Shown in pieces: positions 16,066 to 22,200 of a stretch of 22,682 bases of DNA. The notes beneath the pieces are model-generated. The model saw nothing but the letters and a program-made list of their open reading frames with translations. It was not told where the DNA came from and ran no database searches. The position numbers and the translations under genes were made by a program. Numbering within the stretch: position 1 is the stretch's first letter; the number at the start of each line of letters is the position of its first letter. Origin of the DNA: DATBSK01 sp040902705 (lineage in GTDB: Bacteria; Actinomycetota; Acidimicrobiia; IMCC26256; PALSA-555); NCBI GenBank assembly GCA_040902705.1, contig JBBDWT010000130.1, forward strand, positions 1 to 22,682. The letters run 5' to 3'.

Positions 16066-16718
16066 GTGGCGACGTACATCTGCTCGGCCACTTCGGCCGG
16101 CACGGTGGTGTCACCCGCGGTGGTGCGCACGAGCACCCCGTCGGGTCCACTGCTCATGATCTCGGCGTGCGCGCCGGGGATCAGGCGGGCCGCAGCGACG
16201 AGGCTCAAGCCCTCGTCGGACAGCTCGAGCTTCTCGCTGATGCGCGCGACGGTGACGTGTCCGGGCTCGGCATCGGAGAGCGCGAACGACGGGATCGTCG
16301 GCGACGTGCGCTTCGACCCCGGGATCGGGTTGCCGTGCGGGCACGTCATCGGGTCGCCGAGGAGCTCGACGAGCTTCTCCTCGACGTCGGACGAGATCGC
16401 GTGCTCCCAGCGGTCGGCCTCGCGGTGCACCTTCTCCCACTCGAGGCCGATGACGTCGAGGAGCAGGCGCTCGGCGAGCCGGTGCCGGCGGACGACCGTG
16501 GTGGCGAGGGTGCGCCCCTTCTCGGTGAGCTTGAGGCTGCGGTCGTCGCGCAGCTCCACGAACCCGTTGCCCTCGAGGCGTCCGACGGTCTCCGAGACCG
16601 CAGCGGCCGAGAGCCCGAGGCGCTCGACGAGGCGCGCGCGCATCGGGCGTGTGCCCTCCTCCTCGAGCTCGAGGATCTGCTCGAGGTACTCCTCCGTGGT
16701 GTCGTGCATCTCGGCCAT
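16056..16718 (-). CDS. DtxR/MntR-family metal-dependent regulator
   Basis: The 220-residue protein has the full DtxR layout: winged helix (about 1-75, with recognition helix near SAAAVSETVGRL), dimerisation and metal domain (76-140) and a C-terminal SH3-like domain. Its numbering matches DtxR exactly. The ancillary site keeps His79, Glu83 and His98. The main site has Glu105 and His106, but Met10 is Glu10 (DTTEEYLE) and Cys102 is Asp102 (EADRWEH). Mn-sensing MntR also has carboxylates at both places, so Mn(II) sensing is likely, with Fe(II) as the alternative. TCPHGNPIPG (Cys126, His128) follows. It is divergent from fbpC with a 23-bp gap that holds a copy of the proposed operator, so it probably represses itself and the transporter. 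Confidence 0.92.
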   Translation of the reverse strand: MAEMHDTTEEYLEQILELEEEGTRPMRARLVERLGLSAAAVSETVGRLEGNGFVELRDDRSLKLTEKGRTLATTVVRRHRLAERLLLDVIGLEWEKVHREADRWEHAISSDVEEKLVELLGDPMTCPHGNPIPGSKRTSPTIPSFALSDAEPGHVTVARISEKLELSDEGLSLVAAARLIPGAHAEIMSSGPDGVLVRTTAGDTTVPAEVAEQMYVATSA

Positions 16719-16723
16719 CGAGG

Positions 16724-16737
16724 TGAGGTTACCCTGA
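16724..16737. promoter_or_regulatory. Proposed DtxR/MntR operator, site 1
   Basis: TGAGGTTACCCTGA fits the palindromic pattern TNAGGNNNNCCTNA. It fills most of the 23 bp between the divergent regulator and fbpC starts. Two further matches to the longer consensus TNAGGTTRCCCTNA occur at 19250-19263 and, on the other strand, at 21052-21065. Confidence 0.65.
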
Positions 16738-16741
16738 CTTC

Positions 16742-17797
16742 GTGGCTTCCCCGGAGGTGACCCCCGGCCCGGCAGCGTCCGTCGTCGAGGCGCGCGGCCT
16801 CGTGAAGCGCTTCGGCGCCGTCGCCGCGGTCGACGGGATCGACCTCGACGTCCGCCCGGGTGAGGTGCTCGCGCTCCTCGGCCCGAGCGGCTGCGGCAAG
16901 ACGACGACCCTGCGCCTCGTCGCCGGGTTCGAGCGCCCCGATGGCGGGACGGTGGTCCTCAACGGCGAGGAGGTCGTCGGGCCCCATCGATTCGTGCCGG
17001 CCGAGCGCCGCCGCGTCGGTGTGGTGTTCCAGGACTACGCGCTCTTCCCGCACCTCACCGTCGCCCGCAACGTGGGCTACGGGGTGCGCGACCGGGGCCG
17101 GCGGCGGGAGCGGGTCGCCACGATGCTCGAGCTCGTCGGCCTCGCCGACGCGGGAGACCGCCTGCCCCACCAGCTGTCGGGTGGCCAGCAGCAGCGCGTC
17201 GCGCTCGCCCGCGCGCTCGCGCCCGAGCCCGCGCTCGTGCTCCTCGACGAGCCGTTCTCCAACCTCGACGCGGCGCTGCGCGCCGACGTGCGCGCCGACG
17301 TGCGCGCGATCCTCGCCGACGCGAAGGCCACGGCCGTCGTCGTCACCCACGACCAGGAGGAGGCGCTCAGCCTCGCCGATCGCGTCGCGGTCATGCGCGA
17401 CGGTCGCATCCTCCAGGTCGACACCCCGCTCGACGTCTACTCGCACCCTGAGGAGCGGTTCGTCGCGACGTTCGTCGGCGACGCCGATGTGCTCCCCGGC
17501 CACGTCGACGACGGTCGCGCGGTGACGGCGGTCGGTGCGCTCTCGCTCGCGGTGCCGATGCCCAAGGGCTCGGTCGACGTCGTCGTGCGCCCCGAGCGTG
17601 TCCGGCTCCGCCTCGACAGCGGGGGCGAGGGCGTCGTGTCGGAGATCACCTACTTCGGCCACGACCAGCTCGTCGCGGTCCGGCTCGCCGACGGGACCCG
17701 GGTGCGCTCGCGGATGGGCCCGGCTCGCGCGTTCGAGCCCGGTGACCGCGTCTCGGTGTCGGTCACCGGCGACGTCATCGCGTACCCCCGCGGGTGA
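16742..17797 (+). CDS. Iron(III)-type ABC transporter ATP-binding protein (FbpC-like)
   Basis: This is the ATPase of a binding-protein-dependent importer, 351 residues with a GTG start. Motifs are all intact: Walker A GPSGCGKT (47-54), Q-loop VFQDYALFPH, signature LSGGQ (145-149), Walker B with Asp169-Glu170 in LVLLDEP, and the H-loop VVTHDQEE. A C-terminal TOBE-like domain (from about 240) is typical of FbpC, PotA and related ATPases. The matching FbpA-like lipoprotein and FbpB-like permease lie 3-4 kb downstream, so the transporter genes are split but within one locus. Proposed operator site 1 lies directly upstream. The stop overlaps the GTG of the FAD oxidoreductase gene. Confidence 0.9.
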   Translation: MASPEVTPGPAASVVEARGLVKRFGAVAAVDGIDLDVRPGEVLALLGPSGCGKTTTLRLVAGFERPDGGTVVLNGEEVVGPHRFVPAERRRVGVVFQDYALFPHLTVARNVGYGVRDRGRRRERVATMLELVGLADAGDRLPHQLSGGQQQRVALARALAPEPALVLLDEPFSNLDAALRADVRADVRAILADAKATAVVVTHDQEEALSLADRVAVMRDGRILQVDTPLDVYSHPEERFVATFVGDADVLPGHVDDGRAVTAVGALSLAVPMPKGSVDVVVRPERVRLRLDSGGEGVVSEITYFGHDQLVAVRLADGTRVRSRMGPARAFEPGDRVSVSVTGDVIAYPRG

Positions 17798-19188
17798 AGC
17801 GGCCGAGACCCGAGCTCGACGTCGCGGTGCTCGGCGCGGGCCCGGCGGGGCTCGGCGCGGCGCTGCTCCTCGCCCGGAGGGGCCGGTCCGTCACGGTCTT
17901 CGAGCGTGCGCCGGCTCCCGGCGGGCTGGCCGCGAGCTTCGAGGTCGCGGGCGTGCGCGTCGACCACGGGAGCCACCGGCTCCATCCGTCCTGCCCGCCC
18001 GAGATCCTCGCCGAGCTGCGCACTGCGCTCGGCGGCGATCTCCAGCTGCGCCGCCGCCACGGGCGCATCCGCCTGGGCGGGCGCTGGGTGGCGTTCCCGC
18101 CGCGCATCGCCGATCTCGCCCGGCGGCTCCCGCCGGGCCTGACCCTCCGGCTCGCGCGCGATGCCGCCCTCGGGCCGGTACGCCGGCCGCGGGCCGACAC
18201 GTTCGCCGAGGTCGTGCGGGCCGGGCTCGGCCCCACCATGCTCGACGAGTTCTACGCCCCGTACGTCGAGAAGATCTGGGGCACGAGCCCCGACGAGCTC
18301 AGCGGCGAGCTGGCGCGCCGCCGTGTCGGCGCGAGCTCGCCGAGCGCGCTCCTCGCCCGAGTCGTGAGACCGTCCGAACGGGCGCGCCGGGGGTCGTTCT
18401 TCTACCCGCGCCGCGGGTTCGGGCAGATCCCCGACGCGCTCGCGGCACGAGCGGTCGAGGAGGGTGCCGCGCTCGCGCTGGGTGCCGAGGTCACTCGGGT
18501 CGAGCTCGGCGACGCGGTGACGGTGCACGCGGGCGGGCGCGCCGTCTCGGCACGGCAGGTGTGGTCGACGCTTCCCCTGCCGCTGCTCGCGCGGCTCGCA
18601 GAGGCGCCACCCGACGTGCTGGCCGCGAGCGAGCGCCTGGAGTACCGCGCGATGACGCTCGTCTACCTCGCGTTCGCCCGTACGCAGATCACTCCGTTCG
18701 ACGCGCACTACTTCCCCCGGCCGGAGATCGTCGCGAGCCGCGTGTCGGAGCCGAAGCGCTATCGAGACGGCGTGGGGTCCGATCCGGCCGACGTCACGGT
18801 GCTCTGCGCCGAGGTGCCGTGCGCGCTCGGTGACGCAGTGTGGTCGGCGGGCGACCACGAGCTCGCGGGCCGACTCGTCGGTGAGCTCGACGCGCAGGGC
18901 ATGACGGTGCCCGCGCCGATCGAGGTGGTCGTGCGCCGCGTCGCGCACGCGTACCCCGTCTACACCGCCGGCTTCGAGGACGCGCTCGCGACGGTCGACA
19001 CCTGGGCGCTCGCGCAGCCGGCGCTCCTGTCGCTGGGCCGCCAGGGCCTGTTCGCGCACGACAACACGCACCACGCCCTCGCGACCGCCTGGGCCGCCGC
19101 CGAGGCCCTCACCGACGAGGGCCCCGTCGACGCCGAGCGGTGGGCCGCCGCCCGGGCCCGGTTCGCGGAGCACGTCGTCGAGGACTGA
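17794..19188 (+). CDS. FAD-dependent oxidoreductase (amine oxidase / PPO-like)
   Basis: The 464-residue protein starts with a Rossmann FAD-binding motif (VAVLGAGPAGLGAALLLA, Gly14-x-Gly-x-x-Gly19) and an acidic end of the second strand (VTVFER), followed by PGGLAASFEVAG and VDHGSHRLHP. The family includes protoporphyrinogen oxidase, phytoene desaturase and UDP-galactopyranose mutase-like proteins. Further conserved stretches are EKIWGTSPDELSGELARRR and FFYPRRGFGQIPDALA. I cannot name the substrate. Translational coupling to fbpC (GTGA overlap) suggests a link to metal supply, for example haem or siderophore chemistry, but that is inference. A 5-bp GC stem at 19222-19238 follows the stop. Confidence 0.8.
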   Translation: MKRPRPELDVAVLGAGPAGLGAALLLARRGRSVTVFERAPAPGGLAASFEVAGVRVDHGSHRLHPSCPPEILAELRTALGGDLQLRRRHGRIRLGGRWVAFPPRIADLARRLPPGLTLRLARDAALGPVRRPRADTFAEVVRAGLGPTMLDEFYAPYVEKIWGTSPDELSGELARRRVGASSPSALLARVVRPSERARRGSFFYPRRGFGQIPDALAARAVEEGAALALGAEVTRVELGDAVTVHAGGRAVSARQVWSTLPLPLLARLAEAPPDVLAASERLEYRAMTLVYLAFARTQITPFDAHYFPRPEIVASRVSEPKRYRDGVGSDPADVTVLCAEVPCALGDAVWSAGDHELAGRLVGELDAQGMTVPAPIEVVVRRVAHAYPVYTAGFEDALATVDTWALAQPALLSLGRQGLFAHDNTHHALATAWAAAEALTDEGPVDAERWAAARARFAEHVVED

Positions 19189-19221
19189 CGCCGCCGCCAC
19201 CCACCCGAGCCCAGGACACTG

Positions 19222-19238
19222 GGGCCTTGCCTTGGCCC
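19222..19238. terminator. Weak hairpin after the FAD oxidoreductase gene
   Basis: GGGCC (19222-19226) pairs with GGCCC (19234-19238) around a 7-nt loop. No T-tract follows. The loop also supplies the possible -35 (TTGCCT) of the next promoter, so a terminator role is uncertain. Confidence 0.3.
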
Positions 19239-19263
19239 GGAAGATTAGGTTAGGTTGCCCTTA
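19227..19263 (+). promoter_or_regulatory. Promoter with DtxR/MntR operator, site 2
   Basis: TTGCCT (19227-19232) and TAGGTT (19251-19256) are spaced 18 bp and could be -35 and -10. The operator TTAGGTTGCCCTTA (19250-19263) covers the -10, and an extra TTAGG half-site lies at 19245-19249. Read as a 19-mer from 19245, it also matches 15 of 19 positions of the classical actinobacterial IdeR box. A metal-loaded regulator here would block transcription of the downstream ABC-like gene. Confidence 0.6.
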
Positions 19264-19282
19264 CTAACCAGGAGCTCTCGCC

Positions 19283-19447
19283 GTGCGCGTGGCGACCCGG
19301 CGACGCGGTGCTCCAGCCGGCGTAGCGCACGAGCAGACGAGCGCGGCGAGCGACGAGGGGGTCCGACGATGGTGGTGCTCGAAGCGAGGGACGTGTCGTA
19401 CCGGCGCTGTGGCGCGACATCGCTACGGCGCGTGTCGGTCGCCGTGA
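19283..19447 (+). CDS. Possible small ORF with good ribosome binding site
   Basis: A GTG at 19283 has AGGAG (19270-19274) 8 nt upstream, a better site than that of the next gene. It opens a 54-residue Arg-rich frame that overlaps the start of the ABC-like gene in another frame. It could be a leader peptide, or the true N-terminus of the ABC-like protein if one base is missing near 19360. It may also be chance in this GC-rich sequence. No homology is recognised. Confidence 0.25.
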   Translation: MRVATRRRGAPAGVAHEQTSAASDEGVRRWWCSKRGTCRTGAVARHRYGACRSP

Positions 19448-19941
19448 TGCGCGGCGAGCTGCTCGCGGTGTGCGGGCCTGTCGGGGCGGGCACCTCGGCG
19501 CTGGTGAGCATCCTCGGCGGCGCGTGCCGCCCCGACGCCGGTCGCATCCTCCGCCGCATCGGGCGGCCGACGCTGACCCGCGGCGCCGACGGCGCCGACG
19601 CGGCGCTCGAGAGTGCCGGGCCGGGGTCGGTGCTCCTCCTCGACCACGCGGCCGATCCCGACGCCGACGAGGACGCGGTGCTCGCGCGCGGTCGTCGCGC
19701 GGCTGAGCGAGGCGCGGCCGTCGTCGCCACGACGCACGATCTGGCGCTCGCCGCGCGCCACGCCCACACGGCGGCGCTGCTCGTCGCCGGTCGGCTCGTC
19801 GCCTGGGCGGAGCCGGCGGCGGCGTTCGTGCCCGCGGTGCGCCTGCTCGGGTACACGGGTTCGCTCCCCCCGGACCCGTGCCCGGCAGGCCCTGCGGACA
19901 CCGCTTCGCGCCGTGGTCACCCGAGCGTGGTCGCCGGATGA
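19369..19941 (+). CDS. Degenerate ABC ATPase-like protein
   Basis: The 190-residue protein opens like an ABC nucleotide-binding domain (LEARDVSYRRCGATSLRRVS, then VMRGELLAVCG). The Walker A reads GPVGAGTS (36-43), with Thr42 in place of the essential lysine. Walker B reads SVLLLDH (87-93), with His93 in place of the catalytic glutamate. The H-loop His123 in TTHDLALAARHA is kept. Only about 45 residues separate Walker A and B instead of 100 or more, so the Q-loop, helical subdomain and LSGGQ signature are gone. It is unlikely to hydrolyse ATP. GAGGGGG lies 7 nt before the ATG. A metal-type operator lies over its promoter, so a regulatory or structural part in metal uptake is possible. A decaying gene is the alternative. 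Confidence 0.7.
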   Translation: MVVLEARDVSYRRCGATSLRRVSVAVMRGELLAVCGPVGAGTSALVSILGGACRPDAGRILRRIGRPTLTRGADGADAALESAGPGSVLLLDHAADPDADEDAVLARGRRAAERGAAVVATTHDLALAARHAHTAALLVAGRLVAWAEPAAAFVPAVRLLGYTGSLPPDPCPAGPADTASRRGHPSVVAG

Positions 19942-20050
19942 GCGTCGAGCCGACGGATCGTGCCGATGCGGGCGCAGCCTCACGTGCGCGGAGCGCATGA
20001 CGCTCCCGGCCCGCCCGCAGCTCCGTCGCGGCGACCAGCACCGTCGCTCG

Positions 20051-20108
20051 GAGTGACCCCGCTCACTCACCCCCGCGCGCGTGATCGAGCGACCGCACCT
20101 TCGATCAC
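20051..20108. terminator. Paired hairpins between converging genes
   Basis: GAGTGA (20051-20056) pairs with TCACTC (20063-20068). GTGATCGA (20081-20088) pairs with TCGATCAC (20101-20108), which includes the stop codon of the minus-strand glycosyltransferase. Together they could terminate transcription from both sides. Between 19942 and 20050 I see only two tiny overlapping frames and no recognisable gene. Confidence 0.45.
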
Positions 20109-20997
20109 GTGTTGACCTCGCGCCACACCGCCGGCACGACCGCGCGGAGGTACCGACCGAGACGGACGAACGACCGGCCGTGCTCTCGGAACCGGTACGA
20201 GATCGGCACCTCCGCGTACCGGTAGCCCTGGCGGAGCAGGGACAGCGTGAGCACCTGCGCGTAGTTGAAGTCGTGCGTGATCTCGGCTGCACGTGCCGCG
20301 TCGGCCGAGAGAGCGCGATACCCGCTCTGCCCGTCGGAGATCGGTGCCCGCGCGATCCATCGGAGCGCGATCGTGAGCACGCGGTTCCCGAAGCGACGGT
20401 GCGGGAGCATGCGATCGATCCGACCACCGAAGCGGCTGCCGACGACGTAGTCGGCGTGGCCGGCCAGGATCGGCGCGACGAGCCGCTCGAGCTCCTCGGG
20501 CGCGTACTCGCCGTCCGCGTCGCAGAAGGCGACGACCGCAGCCCCGTCGTCGAGGGCAGCGGCGAAGCCCTCGCGGACCGCGGCGCCGAGGCCGCGGTTC
20601 TCGGGGAGCGTCACGACCTTGGCGTCCGCACCCAGCGCGAGGGCACCCGTGCCGTCGGTCGACCCGTCGTCGACGACGAGCCGGTCGACGCGCCGACCGC
20701 ACACCTCACCCGGAACGCGGCGCAGCACCTCGGCGACGGTCGCCGCCTCGTCGTGCGCGGGGAGGAAGAGCGCGACCGGGCCCGCACCGGGTACGGCCGA
20801 CCGCCCGTCGGGGCGCAGGTCGGGGCGCAGGTCGGGGCGCNNNNNNNNNNNNNNNNNNNNNNNNNNNNNNNNNNNNNNNNNNNNNNNNNNNNNNNNNNNN
20901 NNNNNNNNNNNNNNNNNNNNNNNNNNNNNNNNNNNNNNNNGTCGGGGCGCAGGTCGGGGCGCAGGTCGGGGCGCGGGGCTGGGAGGCGGAGGCGCAT
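20105..20997 (-). CDS. GT2 glycosyltransferase, DPM1-like (interrupted by gap)
   Basis: This is a GT-A glycosyltransferase of the dolichyl-phosphate-mannose-synthase-like group. After a Leu-Arg-Pro-Asp repeat region come FLPAHDEAATVAEVLRR, the VDDGSTDGTG loop (near 20650-20680), ENRGLGAAVREGF, the CDADGEYAP metal site (near 20500-20523), and GQSGYRALS with VPISYRFREHGRSFVRLGRY. No membrane segment is seen at the C-terminus. Such enzymes often make lipid-linked sugars, but donor and acceptor are unknown here. ATG 20997 is in frame with the enzyme if the repeat array runs unbroken through the N gap. A GTG at 21007 would read the array in another frame. GAGGA lies only 3 nt before the ATG, a short spacing. 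Confidence 0.85.
20807..20976. repeat. 12-bp tandem repeat encoding Leu-Arg-Pro-Asp
   Basis: The unit GTCGGGGCGCAG is read twice in full at 20807-20830 plus ten bases at 20831-20840 before the gap. It appears twice in full at 20941-20964 plus ten bases at 20965-20974 after it. On the minus strand each unit encodes Leu-Arg-Pro-Asp near the start of the GT2 protein. The assembly broke inside the array, so the copy number is unknown and must exceed what is shown. Confidence 0.9.
20841..20940. other. Assembly gap (100 N) inside the repeat array
   Basis: Exactly 100 N interrupt the 12-bp array. The repeat phase before and after does not fit 100 bases: 98 or 110, or another length in the same 12-bp series, would keep the phase. 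The length is therefore a placeholder. Confidence 0.95.
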
Positions 20998-21051
20998 CGG
21001 TCCTCACTGGGCCAGGGAGCCCGGAGCAGGTCAGGGCAGGACATCCCGAAT

Positions 21052-21065
21052 TCAGGGCAACCTGA
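21052..21065. promoter_or_regulatory. Proposed DtxR/MntR operator, site 3
   Basis: The minus strand reads TCAGGTTGCCCTGA, the third match to TNAGGTTRCCCTNA. It lies 8 bp upstream of a -10-like TAGGGT, so it covers the spacer and -35 region of the likely fbpA promoter. Confidence 0.65.
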
Positions 21066-21073
21066 CTTTACGC

Positions 21074-21079
21074 TAGGGT
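21074..21079 (+). promoter_or_regulatory. Likely fbpA promoter -10 (TAGGGT)
   Basis: TAGGGT ends 8 nt before the ATG at 21088, so transcription would start at or next to the start codon and give a leaderless mRNA. This fits the lack of a ribosome binding site. No clear -35 is seen; operator site 3 occupies that place. Confidence 0.4.
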
Positions 21080-21087
21080 TCCCGGCC

Positions 21088-22194
21088 ATGCGAAACGTCT
21101 CGTCACGACAGCCCTGGTCACGACAGCCCTGGTCACGACAGCCCTGGCCACGACAGCCCTGGCCACGACGGCGGGCGGGCCGGCGGCGACCCGGCCGGGT
21201 CCTCGCCGGCGCGCTCGCGGTCGTCCTCGTCGTCGGCGCGCTCTCGGCGTGCTCGTCGAGCGGCAGCGATCGCCTGACCATCTACTCCGGTCGGACCCAG
21301 GAGCTCATCGAGCCCCTGCTCCAGCGGTTCTCGGACGACACCGGCACCGGCATCGACGTTCGCTACGGCAACTCGCCCGATCTCGCGCTGCTGATCGACG
21401 AGGAAGGCGACCAGTCGCCGGCCGACGTGTTCCTCTCGCAGAGCCCCGGCTCGACGGGCTACCTCGACGCACAGGATCGCCTCCAGAAGCTGCCGAAGGA
21501 CCTCCTCGACCTCGTGCCGGCGCGATTCCGCGCGAAGGACGGCGACTGGGTCGGCATCTCCGGTCGCGTCCGCGTGCTCGTCTACAACCCCGATCTCGTG
21601 TCGGAAGACGAGCTGCCCCAGTCGATCTTCGACGTGACGAAGGAGCAGTACCGCGATCAGCTCGGTGTTGCGCCTCCGAACGCGTCGTTCCAGGACTTCG
21701 TCACCGCGATGCGCGAGCTCGAGGGAGCGACGAAGACCAAGGAGTGGCTCGAAGGCCTGGTCGCGAACGGCGCGCGCACGTACGAGAACAACATCGCGAT
21801 CGTCGAGGCGGTCGGACGCGGGGAGATCAAGTACGGCCTCGTCAACGACTACTACCTGTACGAGCTCCAGGCGCAGGACCCGGAGCTCGCGGCGAAGAAC
21901 TACTACTTCCCGAACGGCGACCTTGGGTCGCTGATCCTCACGACGACCGTCGGTGTCCTCGACACGGCGAGCGACACCGGCACGGCCGAGGAGTTCATCC
22001 GGTACCTGCTGTCGCCGAAGGCCCAGAAGTTCTACGCGGAGCAGTCGTTCGAGTACCCGCTCGCCGACGGCGTGCCGCCGGATGCCGGGAAGCCGCCGTT
22101 GGCCGAGATCGAGTCCCCGATCATCGACCTGGCGTCGTTGGGTGACGGACTCGTGAAGACGCGACAGCTCATCGCGGACAGCGGCCTGGGGTAG
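21088..22194 (+). CDS. Iron(III)-type ABC transporter substrate-binding lipoprotein (FbpA-like)
   Basis: The 368-residue protein captures metal outside the membrane and delivers it to the FbpB/FbpC transporter. It has a lipoprotein signal, with a hydrophobic run ending in LSAC and the lipidated Cys55. The mature part starts with LTIYSGRTQELIEPLLQRF and has the paired tyrosines 255-256 in NDYYLYEL, the family's iron ligands, then a C-terminal lobe near EEFIRYLLSPKAQKFYAE. The n-region is unusually long (about 37 residues) and carries four pentapeptides of Ser/Pro-Arg-Gln-Pro-Trp. No other ATG, GTG or TTG lies in frame between 21088 and the hydrophobic run, so the long start seems real. The permease follows after 6 nt. 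Confidence 0.93.
   Translation: MRNVSSRQPWSRQPWSRQPWPRQPWPRRRAGRRRPGRVLAGALAVVLVVGALSACSSSGSDRLTIYSGRTQELIEPLLQRFSDDTGTGIDVRYGNSPDLALLIDEEGDQSPADVFLSQSPGSTGYLDAQDRLQKLPKDLLDLVPARFRAKDGDWVGISGRVRVLVYNPDLVSEDELPQSIFDVTKEQYRDQLGVAPPNASFQDFVTAMRELEGATKTKEWLEGLVANGARTYENNIAIVEAVGRGEIKYGLVNDYYLYELQAQDPELAAKNYYFPNGDLGSLILTTTVGVLDTASDTGTAEEFIRYLLSPKAQKFYAEQSFEYPLADGVPPDAGKPPLAEIESPIIDLASLGDGLVKTRQLIADSGLG
21103..21162 (+). repeat. 15-bp tandem repeat encoding (S/P)RQPW
   Basis: The unit TCACGACAGCCCTGG occurs at 21103-21117, 21118-21132 and 21133-21147, with a one-base variant (starting CC) at 21148-21162 and a broken fifth start at 21163. Each unit is one pentapeptide, so copy changes keep the reading frame. 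It lies in the n-region of the lipoprotein signal. Confidence 0.9.
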
Positions 22195-22200
22195 CAGGCC

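Noticed and set aside
19255..19368. TTG start extending the ABC-like protein by 38 residues
   Set aside because: The TTG lies inside the proposed operator and -10, so it would not be in the transcript.
19938..20056. Two tiny ORFs (20 and 19 residues) chained by ATGA overlaps after the ABC-like gene
   Set aside because: They have no motif, no ribosome binding site and a length expected by chance; overlap alone is not enough.
20998..21007. GTG 21007 as start of the GT2 gene
   Set aside because: It reads the 12-bp array as Pro-Ala-Pro-Arg and joins the enzyme frame only because the gap was written as exactly 100 N. In phase, the array joins ATG 20997 instead.
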